Shown: positions 47,183 to 55,834, counted from the first letter of the stretch. The stretch: DNA of 64,000 bases from Arsenicitalea aurantiaca (GCF_003994485.1 NZ_RZNJ01000005.1:62001-126000), one strand, 5' to 3'. Translations and numbers: made by a program. The notes: generated by a model from the letters alone, not told the origin.

Positions 47183-47203
47183 GACGGGGGATACTCCCCC
47201 GTC
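47183..47203. repeat. Second hairpin between asd and the EF-hand gene
   Basis: Perfect 8-bp dyad GACGGGGG-atact-CCCCCGTC, 13 bases after the EF-hand stop, without a U-run. Confidence 0.5.
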
Positions 47204-47215
47204 GAGCGCTAAGGA

Positions 47216-47587
47216 TTAGTTGACGGTACCCGTTTCGTCATCGCTGTCGTCGGTGTCATCAACCGGGGTGTCGACAGTGCCGGTATCGGTCGTGTCGCCT
47301 TCGCTATCGACTTCGCCGGTCGGGGTGCCGTCACCGAACTCGAAGGGGCCCATCTGTGGGGCGAGGAGACGGAGTTCTTCCATATCGAGCTCGCCATCAC
47401 CATTGGTGTCGGCGGCCATGAACTGAGCTTCGCTCACGTCAGGGAAGGCAATCTCAAACTCGGCCCAGGAAATGGTGCCGCTGCCATCGGTGTCGACGGC
47501 ATCGAACGTCGTCGGCTGCGCGGCTGCGCCACCAACCATCAGAGCAGAAAAGCCAAGTGCGGCCATGGGGATGAAAATCTTCTTCAT
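47216..47587 (-). CDS. Exported EF-hand protein with acidic tail
   Basis: 123 residues. Seen: signal peptide (1-23, ending GAAA), two canonical 12-residue calcium loops (32-43, DTDGSGTISWAE; 60-71, DTNGDGELDMEE), and a C-terminal tail of about 35 residues made almost only of Asp, Glu, Thr, Gly, Val and Ser. Presumably a periplasmic or secreted calcium binder. A near-match sigma-EcfG promoter is 90 bases upstream; a terminator follows. Confidence 0.85.
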   Translation of the reverse strand: MKKIFIPMAALGFSALMVGGAAAQPTTFDAVDTDGSGTISWAEFEIAFPDVSEAQFMAADTNGDGELDMEELRLLAPQMGPFEFGDGTPTGEVDSEGDTTDTGTVDTPVDDTDDSDDETGTVN

Positions 47588-47676
47588 GGTTATTCTCCAT
47601 GTTTGTTATCGGGTCGACAGCATGCTCGCTGTCGAGCCCCTGTCGAAGGATCCGTTTCGGTCATCCGTACCCAAAT

Positions 47677-47701
47677 AACACGCGAGCGCCGCGCCGGTTC
47701 C
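47677..47701 (-). promoter_or_regulatory. Candidate sigma-EcfG promoter of the EF-hand gene
   Basis: Minus strand GGAAC (47701-47697), 16-base spacer, TGTT (47680-47677), one base off consensus. The leader would be about 85-90 bases, longer than for the other candidates. Confidence 0.35.
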
Positions 47702-47820
47702 CGAGGAAACGGATGCGTGATCGATCGGGATTTGCGTAAAGATGTAAAGAGGGATCTGCGCCGGAACTTGCCTAAACGGCTCGGGCACGCGCGAACGGGG
47801 CGCTCAGCGGTCCCGTTCCA

Positions 47821-48480
47821 TCACAATTCCGGTTCGTCGACTGTTTCGGCACGGAGAAAGTCTCCGCTGTCGGCGTCCATGACCCAGAGTTCGCCGGCCG
47901 ATATGTCGAACCACGCGCCATGGAGCGCCAGCGTGCCCTCACGCACCATCCGCTCGACATAGGGAAAGGTCATGAGGTTGTTGAGCGAGTTGCGGATCGA
48001 GATGCGTTCGAGTGCCGTCTGGCGCTCCGCTGCGGTCATGAAGCTGTTGCCCCCGACCTGCTCGGCGACGGGGGCGAGCAGGCTCATCCACTTGCCGATG
48101 AAGTCACCCTCGTCGAGCGGTTCGGCAGAAGGCGAGAGCGCGGCATGGATGCCGCCGCACCGGCCATGGCCCAGAACGACGATATTCTCGACCTTGAGGG
48201 AATTCACCGCGAACTCGATCGCCGCCGAGGTGCCGTGCTGCCCGCCGTCGGGTTGGTAGGTCGGCACGAGATTGGCAACGTTGCGCAGCACGAACAGCTC
48301 GCCCGGCCCGCGATCGAAGATCGTCTCGGGCGCGGCGCGGCTGTCGCAGCACGCAATGATCATGGTGGAAGGCTTCTGCCCGTCCTGGGCGAGCGCCCGA
48401 TAGCGGTCGCGCTCGCGCGCGTAGCGCCCCGCCATGAAACTGGCATACCCGTCCAGAAGCTCACGAGGAAAAGACTGCAT
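47821..48480 (-). CDS. Beta-class carbonic anhydrase
   Basis: Interconverts carbon dioxide and bicarbonate; cytoplasmic zinc enzyme. 219 residues. Seen: zinc ligands in CCDSR (Cys 44, Asp 46, with Arg 48 pairing the Asp) and HGRC (His 105, Cys 108), plus SAAIEFAV. I chose ATG 48480, where the conserved N-terminus starts; an in-frame GTG at 48519 would add 13 residues. Neither start has a strong ribosome site. Confidence 0.92.
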   Translation of the reverse strand: MQSFPRELLDGYASFMAGRYARERDRYRALAQDGQKPSTMIIACCDSRAAPETIFDRGPGELFVLRNVANLVPTYQPDGGQHGTSAAIEFAVNSLKVENIVVLGHGRCGGIHAALSPSAEPLDEGDFIGKWMSLLAPVAEQVGGNSFMTAAERQTALERISIRNSLNNLMTFPYVERMVREGTLALHGAWFDISAGELWVMDADSGDFLRAETVDEPEL

Positions 48481-48548
48481 GGGATTTCGATTAGCGCTAA
48501 GAGGCTGGCTTGGCAACACGATCGGTGCATTTGCAGGAGGAAGAGACG

Positions 48549-48758
48549 ATGCTGATCTACCGCTTTTTAACCGGAGAGGACGATTCCGCCTTCTGCCACA
48601 AGGTCACCAAGGCTTTGAGCGAGGGTTGGGCGCTCCACGGTTCCCCGCAATATGCGTTCGACGCGACGAGCGGGCTCATGCGTTGCGGGCAGGCGGTCAC
48701 CCGCGAAGTCGCCGACCAGCCCTATGATCCGGACAAGAAGCTCATCGACTATCGCTGA
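48549..48758 (+). CDS. DUF1737-domain small protein
   Basis: 69 residues. Seen: MLIYRFLTGEDDSAFCHKV, then ALSEGWALHGSPQYAF, the pattern of the DUF1737 family (a helix followed by a strand-loop typical of small binding domains). GGAGG lies 8 bases upstream of ATG 48549. Function unknown. Convergent with the stress-linked small gene at 48823. Confidence 0.82.
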   Translation: MLIYRFLTGEDDSAFCHKVTKALSEGWALHGSPQYAFDATSGLMRCGQAVTREVADQPYDPDKKLIDYR

Positions 48759-48772
48759 AGGCCCGAACCAAA

Positions 48773-48799
48773 TGAAAAACGCCGGCGTCTGCCGGCGTT
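48773..48799. terminator. Terminator between convergent small genes
   Basis: Perfect 9-bp dyad AACGCCGGC-gtct-GCCGGCGTT (48778-48799) followed on the minus strand by TTTCATTT, giving an intrinsic terminator for the 48823 gene; on the plus strand it can end the DUF1737 message without a U-run. Confidence 0.7.
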
Positions 48800-48822
48800 G
48801 AGGAGATCGGTACCAAGAGGCG

Positions 48823-49122
48823 TCAGTTGTAGTCTCTGCGCGGCACCAGTTCATATTCGGGCTGGCTTCCGGGATTGACCTTCAACGCCAGGTGCTGCCG
48901 GTCGAGTTCGGCAAGCCACGCCGTCCACGAGCACGGGCTCAACCCGTCATCGATCGAGGGCGCTGCCTGTGGCCGCTCGGCTCTCTTGTCGAAGCTCAGC
49001 GTCAGCTTTGCCCGCATTTCGCCGAGCCGATCGCGCACGCTCGAAATCGCCGGCTGACCGCGACGGGCACTGACCCACGCCCTTATGTCCTTGTGTCTGA
49101 CCAAAGTCTGTGTCTCCCGCAT
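48823..49122 (-). CDS. Small unnamed protein, paralogue A of a stress-linked pair
   Basis: 99 residues, soluble; not a family I can name. It resembles the protein at 55835-56149 along its length: (T/V)RHxxIRxWxxARxGxP at the N-terminus, a central LxLxF strand, then SWxxWLAxL, a LAxxV strand and ExExVxRxxx near the end. ATG 49122 is preceded by GGGGAGG at 6 bases. Predicted sigma-EcfG promoter 32 bases upstream and terminator downstream make it a single-gene transcription unit. Basic and tryptophan-containing, possibly a nucleic-acid or protein binder, but that is a guess. Confidence 0.75.
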   Translation of the reverse strand: MRETQTLVRHKDIRAWVSARRGQPAISSVRDRLGEMRAKLTLSFDKRAERPQAAPSIDDGLSPCSWTAWLAELDRQHLALKVNPGSQPEYELVPRRDYN

Positions 49123-49153
49123 CTCAGGCCTCCCCACCTGTCCATGATCGGCC

Positions 49154-49178
49154 AACGCCGGACCACGTCTCCGGTTCC
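49154..49178 (-). promoter_or_regulatory. Predicted sigma-EcfG promoter of small gene A
   Basis: Minus strand GGAAC (49178-49174), 16-base spacer, CGTT (49157-49154), an exact consensus match, 32 bases before the ATG at 49122. Confidence 0.7.
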
Positions 49179-49193
49179 ACCGGATTTACAACT

Positions 49194-50018
49194 TTAGTCG
49201 GTGAGTTCGGTGGCGAGCTTGAGCTCGGTCAATTCCTCCGCCGAAAAGTAGTAGAGCCGATCGGGGGGCGTCTCGAGCGCATGCAGCCAGAGGGCCGGTT
49301 CCACGCCCATGTCCTGCAAATGACGCGTGATCACGGCGGTGGTGCGCTGTGCGTCGGACATGGCGAGGCCCGCCGCGCGGGCGCCCTGCGGCAGCTGATC
49401 GGCATCGACCATGGCATAGACCTGATGGACCCCGATGGCTGCGGTGCGGCTCGCCACCCGGTCGCTCCCGCCCGCAAAGATCAGCGGGCAGGAGGAGGCG
49501 CAGAGCTCGCCCGAGCCGATGCTTGTGGGAAAGCCCTTTTCATGGATCAGCCGCCCCATCTCGAGGGCGTCCGTCACCGATCCGCCCGGGGAATTGAGCG
49601 CGATCGTCGTAATGTATTCGGCCCGCGCCTCGAGCTCGGTCCGGAACCGTTCGGCCGCGCCAACATCGATGCTGCCGGTCACCTCGAGCCGCCCGCCCGA
49701 TCCGAGCGTCACGGTGAGCGGGGCTTCGAGCAGGGCCCGGTCGGTGGTGATGGGCGGCCCGGGCGCTGCGGCTGGTCCATCGGGATCGAAGGCGGGCAAA
49801 TTGGGCCGCGTCGGAGCGCCGAAGGCCGGCGCCTCGACGGCGCTCAGCTCGCGAAAATCGACCATCAGCACCGAAAGCGTGCCCAAGAGCATGGCGTAGA
49901 AGGCGAAGCGGAGGATCTGCCCGTCATCGATCCGGGCGATGCGCGCCAGAAGTCCCCGCGGTGCCGGGCGATCCTCGTCCGGGTTCTGATCCTCAGGCGT
50001 TGCGACTGTCCCGCTCAT
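49194..50018 (-). CDS. Membrane-anchored ClpP-fold protein (COG3904-like)
   Basis: 274 residues. Seen: one N-terminal membrane span at about 35-53, a Pro-rich linker (55-95) and a ClpP/crotonase-like domain (about 100-274) with LNSPGGSVTDALEMG (141-155) resembling the oxyanion strand, CASSC with candidate nucleophile Ser 175/176, and GVHQVYA with candidate His 198 about 22 residues later, as in ClpP. So it is plausibly an extracytoplasmic serine protease, though activity is unproven. ATG 50018 is 2 bases after the stop of the membrane protein gene, so the pair is coupled. Confidence 0.75.
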   Translation of the reverse strand: MSGTVATPEDQNPDEDRPAPRGLLARIARIDDGQILRFAFYAMLLGTLSVLMVDFRELSAVEAPAFGAPTRPNLPAFDPDGPAAAPGPPITTDRALLEAPLTVTLGSGGRLEVTGSIDVGAAERFRTELEARAEYITTIALNSPGGSVTDALEMGRLIHEKGFPTSIGSGELCASSCPLIFAGGSDRVASRTAAIGVHQVYAMVDADQLPQGARAAGLAMSDAQRTTAVITRHLQDMGVEPALWLHALETPPDRLYYFSAEELTELKLATELTD

Positions 50019-50020
50019 GC

Positions 50021-51415
50021 TCAGCGCGCCGGACCGTCGCCACGCTTGCGCTGGTTGACGTCGATCGGGGTGACGATCGTCTCCTCGGGTTCGGCGCGTA
50101 CCGGGTCTGCCGGCGGGGTCGGTGCCTGCGCCTGTGCGGCCGGGGTCGGATAGGAGACGGCCGGGGCCACTTCGGGGGTCGCCGGCGTGGTCTCGGGGCC
50201 TGCCGGCGCGGCGGCCAGCGGGGCGGGGAACCCGCCCATCCGCCGGTAGAGATCCATGGCCCGGATCATCTCGGCGGCGCTCACCGTCTCGGCTTCCTCG
50301 ATTTCGGCCGCTTCCCGCCGGAGGGCGTCGTGGACGATCATCAGCACCAGCACGAGCACCACCGGCAGCAGGTCGATCGAGATGGCGCCGGCCCAGGATG
50401 GCGCGAAATCGCTCCAGTACCGGAGCACTGCCTCCGCGGTCGAAAGCGGCACGAAGCGTCGGGGCTCGACCCGCGGCTCGTTGAGGATGGCGTCGGCTGC
50501 CTGGCTCAGCGCCGCCGATTGCGCAGCGACCGAGGCCCGGACGTTCTCCATCACCTGGTCCTGCCGCAGCACGAGCCCGGCATTGCCGCCATCGGCAACG
50601 GGCGCGATGAACCCCAGAGACAGATCTTCGGCAGCGCGCTTCACCGACGGGGCGACGCCCGTTTCCTGCAGCGCCGAGATCACGGCGGAAAGCTGAACCA
50701 CTTCGGCGGCGAACTGGTCCGACCGGGGAGCAACCGCGCCCCCCGCCGAGACCAGCTCCCGCATCGTTGCCAGATGTTCGGTGCCGCGCTCGAAAAGCGC
50801 GTTGACCTCGGCACGCGACCCCGAGATGGAATTGCCCAGCTCGTTCATCTGCGCGCTCATCTGGGTGAGGAGCTGGACGACCGAGCCCGAACCCGAGGTT
50901 CCGGTCAGCGCGCCGCCCTCGCGCTCGTCGGCGGCAAGGCGGGAGAACCGCTCGGAGGCGCGTTGCACGTCGGGGAGCAGGCTCTGGGCGGCCAGCGCAT
51001 TGGCATGGGCTGCGTCCAGATCCCCCACATAGCCCTCGAGCGTGACGGCGAGGTGCTGCTCGAGCGCGGCGGAACCGGCCAGCGCGGCGGCGTTCAGCCA
51101 TGAGGACATCGCGATGATCATCAGCGAGCCCAGCATCATGGTCAGAAAGAGCGCGATGCGCCGTCCCATGCCAACGACGAGCGGCACGAAGCGCAGCATG
51201 AAGCTCCAGAAGGCGTAGATCGCGACCGAGACGGCGGCCGAATAGATGATGGCGGCAAAAAAGACGAAGGTCGCCGACCCGTCGAGCAGGCCCCGCACGC
51301 CCAGATAGGTATAGACCCCGCTTGCGAGCGCGAGCACGGCGAGCGCGAAGCGCGTCATGGTCTCGATGCCGATCACGGTGTCGTTGAGCCGAAGGGCGGT
51401 GGATTTGACGCGCAT
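50021..51415 (-). CDS. Four-span membrane protein with long extracytoplasmic helical region
   Basis: 464 residues; not recognised. Seen: spans at about 22-42, 49-72 and 86-106, a helical, Ala/Gln/Ser-rich region (about 107-340) with coiled-coil character, a fourth span at about 343-363, and a Pro/Ala-rich cytoplasmic tail (390-464). ATG 51415 follows GGGGAAG; a TTG one codon earlier is less likely. It is transcribed just ahead of the ClpP-fold protein and may present substrates to it or sense the envelope; that is inference from coupling alone. Confidence 0.65.
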   Translation of the reverse strand: MRVKSTALRLNDTVIGIETMTRFALAVLALASGVYTYLGVRGLLDGSATFVFFAAIIYSAAVSVAIYAFWSFMLRFVPLVVGMGRRIALFLTMMLGSLMIIAMSSWLNAAALAGSAALEQHLAVTLEGYVGDLDAAHANALAAQSLLPDVQRASERFSRLAADEREGGALTGTSGSGSVVQLLTQMSAQMNELGNSISGSRAEVNALFERGTEHLATMRELVSAGGAVAPRSDQFAAEVVQLSAVISALQETGVAPSVKRAAEDLSLGFIAPVADGGNAGLVLRQDQVMENVRASVAAQSAALSQAADAILNEPRVEPRRFVPLSTAEAVLRYWSDFAPSWAGAISIDLLPVVLVLVLMIVHDALRREAAEIEEAETVSAAEMIRAMDLYRRMGGFPAPLAAAPAGPETTPATPEVAPAVSYPTPAAQAQAPTPPADPVRAEPEETIVTPIDVNQRKRGDGPAR

Positions 51416-51596
51416 CAAGGCTTCCCCGGTGACGCTCCGGCCGGAAGGGCGCGGCGCTGTTGGCTGCCGGTCGGGCCATGCCCCGCACGCATGGCGACCG
51501 CCGCGCAGTCTAGCATCCGATTACGATCAAGAACACGGCGCAAACATGGCCCACAGGGTCGGCCCGAACCCGCCGCGTTGACACTTGCGTGAGACC

Positions 51597-52307
51597 TCAG
51601 GCTGAAATCGCGACGTCGAGGGCCAGGGTCGCCATGTCCTTTAGCGAGGTCTGCCGGTCCGCTGCGCTGATCTCCTCATGGGTGACGAGGCAGTCGGTCA
51701 TGGTGCAGATGGCGAGCGCCCGGGCGTCGAAGCGCGCCGCCAGCGTATAGAGCGCCGCCGCCTCCATCTCGACCCCGAGCGCGCCATGGTCGATCAGCGC
51801 CTTGTATGAGGCGAGCCCGTCATCATGATAGAAGATGTCGGACGAAACCATGTTGCCGACATGCCAGTTCATGCCGGCCGCGCTCGCCCGGTCGACCGCG
51901 TCGCGCAGCAGCGAGAAATCCGCGAGCGGGGCAAAATTGTAGGGCCCGAACGCATCCTTAACGATCGTGGTATCCGTCGATGCGCCCTGGGCGATGATGA
52001 GATCGCGCACCTTGACCTTTGCGTTGAGCCCGCCGCAGGTGCCGACCCGGATCAGGGTCTTGAGCCCGTAGACCTTGATCAGCTCGTGCACATAGATGGT
52101 GAGCGAGGGCTGGCCCATGCCGGTCGCCTGCACCGATACGCGCTTGCCCTTCCAGGTCCCGGTATAGCCGAGGCAATTGCGCACCGAATTGACCAGGACG
52201 GCGTCCTCGAGAAAGGTTTCGGAGATCCATTTGGCGCGCAGCGGGTCGCCGGGCAGCAGGACGGCATCGGCATAGTCGCCGGGCTTGGCATGATTATGAG
52301 GCGTCAT
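51597..52307 (-). CDS. deoD: Purine nucleoside phosphorylase (DeoD type)
   Basis: Phosphorolysis of purine nucleosides to base and ribose 1-phosphate. 236 residues, a hexameric low-mass type. Seen: HNHAKPGDYADAVLLPGDP (4-22) with phosphate and ribose contacts, RVGTCGGL, GVEMEAAALY (ribose-binding Glu), and TMTDCLVTHE with the catalytic Asp. Divergent from leuD. Confidence 0.94.
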   Translation of the reverse strand: MTPHNHAKPGDYADAVLLPGDPLRAKWISETFLEDAVLVNSVRNCLGYTGTWKGKRVSVQATGMGQPSLTIYVHELIKVYGLKTLIRVGTCGGLNAKVKVRDLIIAQGASTDTTIVKDAFGPYNFAPLADFSLLRDAVDRASAAGMNWHVGNMVSSDIFYHDDGLASYKALIDHGALGVEMEAAALYTLAARFDARALAICTMTDCLVTHEEISAADRQTSLKDMATLALDVAISA

Positions 52308-52459
52308 AGGTCTCTCGCAGGGTCGATTTCGGCGATCCTAGCCGAGCCAATCGGCCGCGTCACGCCGGGGCGAGGCCATAACCGGCTTGACCTGTGACCG
52401 GACCTTGCGCCATGAAGCGCGCACGCCTTCGTTCAAGGGCGCGATACGGGAGATCAGGC

Positions 52460-53065
52460 ATGGACAAGTTCACGACATTGACCGGCGTTGCGGCACCGCT
52501 GCCGATCATCAATATCGACACCGACATGATCATCCCAAAGCAGTATCTGAAGACGATCAAGCGGACCGGGCTCGGCACGGCGCTCTTTTCGGAGATGCGC
52601 TACAAGGAGGATGGCTCGGAGAACCCCGATTTCGTGCTCAACAAGCCTGCCTATCGCAGCGCCAAGATCATCATTGCCGGCGACAATTTCGGTTGCGGCT
52701 CGAGCCGCGAGCACGCGCCCTGGGCGCTGCTCGATTTCGGCGTGCGCTGCGTCATCTCCACGAGCTTTGCCGACATCTTCTACAACAATTGCTTCAAGAA
52801 CGGCATTCTGCCGGTCGTCGTCACCCCCGAGCAGCTCGAACTGCTGCTCGACGATGCCGAGCGCGGCTCGAACGCGACGCTGACGGTGGATCTGGAAAAC
52901 CAGACCATTTCGGGCCCCGATGGTGGCTCGATCCATTTCGACATCGATCCGATGCGCAAGCACGTGCTGCTCGAAGGGCTCGACGACATCGCAACGACGC
53001 TGAAGAGCGATGCCTCCATCGCCGGGTTCGAGCAGAAGATGGCCGAAAGCCGTCCCTGGCTCTAG
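52460..53065 (+). CDS. leuD: 3-isopropylmalate dehydratase small subunit
   Basis: Small subunit of the leucine-pathway isomerase, partner of LeuC. 201 residues. Seen: [14 protein letters not shown] at 18-31, [17 protein letters not shown] at about 75-91 and [15 protein letters not shown] 52460 is chosen because the conserved MDKFTTLTG starts there. Same strand as the CPBP protease gene and leuB, while its partner leuC lies 3.5 kb away on the other strand. Confidence 0.96.
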   Translation: MDKFTTLTGVAAPLPIINIDTDMIIPKQYLKTIKRTGLGTALFSEMRYKEDGSENPDFVLNKPAYRSAKIIIAGDNFGCGSSREHAPWALLDFGVRCVISTSFADIFYNNCFKNGILPVVVTPEQLELLLDDAERGSNATLTVDLENQTISGPDGGSIHFDIDPMRKHVLLEGLDDIATTLKSDASIAGFEQKMAESRPWL

Positions 53066-53081
53066 GCCCGGATCCGGGGGC

Positions 53082-53720
53082 GTGACGGCGTCCCAGCGTG
53101 GGCTCGTCCTCCACGCAGTCCTTGCGATCGGGTGTCTCTGCCTTGCCGTGCCGTTCCTGACCACGGTCTTCGGCGGGCCCGTCGGCTATCTTCTGAGCCT
53201 CGGGCTCTACTGGCTCGGCTTCTGCGTCCCGGTCGTCTTCCTGCACCTGGGCGGTCGCCTCGCGAGGCTATACGATCCGCGCCTCGCGACCGCACAGAGC
53301 TGGGTGGCGGTGGTGCTCGGGCTGCAGGTCGCCCTCGTCTTTGCGGCGGGGCTGCTCCCCAATATCGGCACCATTCCCCTCGAGGCCTTCGCGCTCGCAC
53401 TCCTGCTTGCCCTCGTCAACGCGCCGCTCGAGGAGGCCGCCTGGCGCGGCGGCTTTCTCGAGCTTTTCGCCGACCGGCCCGTGCTCGGTTTCTGGCTCTG
53501 CTGGGCGCTCTTCACGGCCTGGCACGTGCCCCTGGCGCTCGCTCATGGCATTGCCTATGAGGGCGGATGGCCCGCGCTCGTCGGGGGCGCTGCGGGGCTC
53601 GGCCTCATCTGGTCGGCGATCGCCTGGCGCACCGGCTCGATCTTCTGGGTCAGCATCGCGCATCTCTTCACAAATCTCGTGACCTTTCCGGTGCTCATTG
53701 CACGAAACGGCTTTGTTTGA
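53082..53720 (+). CDS. CPBP-family intramembrane metalloprotease
   Basis: Polytopic (about six spans) protein of the CAAX-protease/bacteriocin-processing family. 212 residues. Seen: the three motifs in order, EEAAWR (Glu 117, Glu 118, Arg 122), FTAWH (His 148) and HLFTN (His 194, Asn 198), which form the metal site. Start is GTG 53082 with GGGGG upstream, 16 bases after leuD. It lies between leuD and leuB, so it is probably co-transcribed with leucine genes without an obvious functional reason. Confidence 0.82.
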   Translation: MTASQRGLVLHAVLAIGCLCLAVPFLTTVFGGPVGYLLSLGLYWLGFCVPVVFLHLGGRLARLYDPRLATAQSWVAVVLGLQVALVFAAGLLPNIGTIPLEAFALALLLALVNAPLEEAAWRGGFLELFADRPVLGFWLCWALFTAWHVPLALAHGIAYEGGWPALVGGAAGLGLIWSAIAWRTGSIFWVSIAHLFTNLVTFPVLIARNGFV

Positions 53721-53798
53721 GCGCTTGCGCCACCATGGGAAATGGCGATAACTCTGCCCCCGAGAAAAGGCGTAACCACCAGTACGGACGGATCCGAC

Positions 53799-54896
53799 AT
53801 GGCCCAGAAACTCTTCCTCCTTCCCGGCGACGGGATCGGCACCGAAATCATGGCGGAGGTCGAGAAGATCATCGCCTGGCTCAACAGCCAGGGGGAGACC
53901 GAGTTCGAGATCGATACTGGTCTCGCGGGTGGCGCTGCCTATGACGCGCATGGGGTGGCGGTCACCGAGGAAGACGTGCAGAAGGCGCTTGCCGCCGACG
54001 CGGTGATCTTCGGGGCGGTGGGCGGCCCGAAATGGGACAGCGTGCCCTATGAGCACCGGCCCGAAGCGGCGCTTCTGCGCCTGCGCAAGGAACTCGCCGT
54101 CTTCGCCAATCTGCGCCCGGCCATCTGCTATCCCGCCCTCGCCGATGCCTCTGCGCTCAAGCGCGAGCTGATCGAGGGGCTCGACATCCTCATCGTGCGC
54201 GAACTGACCGGCGGGGTCTATTTCGGCGAGCCCAAGGAGATCACCGATCTGGGCAATGGGCAGAAGCGCGCCATCGATACGCAGGTCTACGAGACCTACG
54301 AGATCGACCGCATCGCGCGCGTCGCCTTCGATCTGGCCCGCACGCGCGGCAACAAGGTGCATTCGGCCGACAAGAAGAACGTCATGAAGTCGGGCGTGCT
54401 CTGGGACGAGGTGGTCCGCGGCGTCGCCAAGGATTATCCCGACGTCACCTTCGAGCACATCCTCGCTGACAATTGCGCCATGCAGCTCGTGCGCAATCCG
54501 CGTCAGTTCGACGTGATCGTCACCGACAATCTCTTCGGGGACATCCTCTCGGACACCGCCGCGATGCTGACCGGTTCGCTCGGCATGCTGCCCTCGGCCT
54601 CGCTCGGCGCGCCCGATCCGGCGACCGGCAAGCGCAAGGCCTTCTACGAGCCCGTGCATGGCTCGGCGCCCGACATTGCGGGCAAGGGCATTGCAAACCC
54701 GATCGCGATGATCGCAAGCTTTGCGATGGCGCTGCGCTATTCGTTCGGCATGGTCACGCTTGCCGACCGGCTCGAAAACGCCATTGCCGCCGTCCTCGCC
54801 GATGGACTGCGCACCGGCGACATCGCCCAGGACAACCGGCGCACCGTCGGCACCGAGGAAATGGGCGCGGCGATATTGAAGCGCCTTTCGGCCTGA
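53799..54896 (+). CDS. leuB: 3-isopropylmalate dehydrogenase
   Basis: NAD-dependent oxidative decarboxylation in leucine synthesis. 365 residues. Seen: [11 protein letters not shown] near 7-17, substrate-binding [12 protein letters not shown], catalytic Tyr and Lys region, and [10 protein letters not shown] with metal-binding Asp. ATG 53799 starts the conserved fold. Followed by a 200-base gap with two REP-like palindromes. Confidence 0.96.
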   Translation: MAQKLFLLPGDGIGTEIMAEVEKIIAWLNSQGETEFEIDTGLAGGAAYDAHGVAVTEEDVQKALAADAVIFGAVGGPKWDSVPYEHRPEAALLRLRKELAVFANLRPAICYPALADASALKRELIEGLDILIVRELTGGVYFGEPKEITDLGNGQKRAIDTQVYETYEIDRIARVAFDLARTRGNKVHSADKKNVMKSGVLWDEVVRGVAKDYPDVTFEHILADNCAMQLVRNPRQFDVIVTDNLFGDILSDTAAMLTGSLGMLPSASLGAPDPATGKRKAFYEPVHGSAPDIAGKGIANPIAMIASFAMALRYSFGMVTLADRLENAIAAVLADGLRTGDIAQDNRRTVGTEEMGAAILKRLSA

Positions 54897-54901
54897 GCGG
54901 A

Positions 54902-54933
54902 AATGGATTGCCGGGACGAGCCCGGCAATGACG
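54902..54933. repeat. REP-like palindromic element
   Basis: ATTGCCGGG-acgag-CCCGGCAAT, 9-bp perfect arms (54907-54929), flanked by AATGG and GACGG. This matches a short intergenic palindrome scattered through many Hyphomicrobiales genomes, recognisable by translations such as VIAGLxPAIH in one frame. It lies just after leuB. Confidence 0.7.
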
Positions 54934-55016
54934 GTGGGGAGGGAGCGGCGTTCTCCGGCCGTGCAGGCCCACGGCATGGGCTTGCTCCACCTACCACCAA
55001 GCCATCCAAACCCGTC

Positions 55017-55039
55017 ACCACCGGGCCTGTCCCGGTGGT
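55017..55039. repeat. Second REP-like palindrome
   Basis: ACCACCGGG-cctgt-CCCGGTGGT, 9-bp perfect arms, of the same general design as the one at 54907-54929 but with different flanks. The pair may fold into one larger structure between leuB and the DUF4893 gene. Confidence 0.6.
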
Positions 55040-55096
55040 CCGGCGGCAGGGCTGGGGAGGGCGGACGCGCCCGGCGATAACGCCGCCCCGGCGCCT

Positions 55097-55708
55097 TCAG
55101 CGGGGCCGCAGCTCGATGGCGTCGTGGAAGGATTCGAACCGCGGCCGGGGCAGTTCGAGAACGAAGTGGCGTTCGCCCTCGCTTCTCGCGGCGAGGCATC
55201 CGACCTGGTCCCGCTCGGCGTCCTGCCCGTAATAGCGGGCCTCCTCATCGGCATAATTGCCCGCCCCGCGATAGAGATAGCCATCGCCCGAGGCAAACAG
55301 GGTGCCGGTGAAATTCTGCGATCCGGTGATCTTGGTGATGGTGAAGGCCTGGGCTTCAGGGGTCACCCGGCAGCGGAACCATTGATAGACGACGATCGGG
55401 GTCAGCCCGCCCATCTTGATTGTGCGGCAGTCATATTCGCCCTCGAGCAGGCTCGCATCGACCGGGGCCACGCCTTCCGCATAGAGCTCTCCCATCACCG
55501 CCCGATCCGCCTCTGCGCCGCCCGCTGCGGCTGCGGCCATGGCGCGGGTACGGCTCCGGTCGAGATCCTCGAGGCGCTCGAGGTCGGCTTCGGCGAGCTC
55601 GAGCCCTGGGTCGGGCGCCGCGCAAAGGCCCGCCAGCGCCGGCTGCGTGGCGAGTGCGAGCGTCGCGGCTACGACAAACGCACGGGCGAGAGGACTTGCA
55701 TGCGCCAT
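55097..55708 (-). CDS. Exported DUF4893-type protein
   Basis: 203 residues with a signal peptide (1-26, ending PALA). Seen: a helical LERLEDLDRSRTRAMAAA segment, then DCRTIKMGGLTPIVVYQWF and FRCRV, and cysteines likely paired in the periplasm; this layout fits DUF4893. Function unknown. Divergent from the small unnamed gene B. Confidence 0.7.
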   Translation of the reverse strand: MAHASPLARAFVVAATLALATQPALAGLCAAPDPGLELAEADLERLEDLDRSRTRAMAAAAAGGAEADRAVMGELYAEGVAPVDASLLEGEYDCRTIKMGGLTPIVVYQWFRCRVTPEAQAFTITKITGSQNFTGTLFASGDGYLYRGAGNYADEEARYYGQDAERDQVGCLAARSEGERHFVLELPRPRFESFHDAIELRPR

Positions 55709-55778
55709 CTTTGATCCTTGTCATTGAAGCTTGTGTGCTCACCACACCAGATGGTCGGGGCAGCTTTGCGGCAGGTGC

Positions 55779-55804
55779 GGAACCGGCGGGGCTGCCCCTC
55801 GGTT
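55779..55804 (+). promoter_or_regulatory. Candidate sigma-EcfG promoter of small gene B
   Basis: GGAAC (55779-55783), 17-base spacer, GGTT (55801-55804), 30 bases before the ATG at 55835. Spacing is allowed; one -10 base differs from consensus. Confidence 0.5.
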
Positions 55805-55834
55805 AATGGGGCACACCGAAAAGGGGAGCCATCA

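Noticed and set aside
49194-51488. A 764-codon frame running through both the membrane protein and the ClpP-fold genes
   Set aside because: The first 490 codons are an Arg-rich shadow of the membrane protein gene in another frame; the real product begins at 50018.
53268-55199. A 643-codon minus-strand frame across leuB
   Set aside because: Antisense to leuB; its VIAGLVPAIH stretch is the tell-tale translation of the REP-like palindrome at 54902-54933, not a protein motif.
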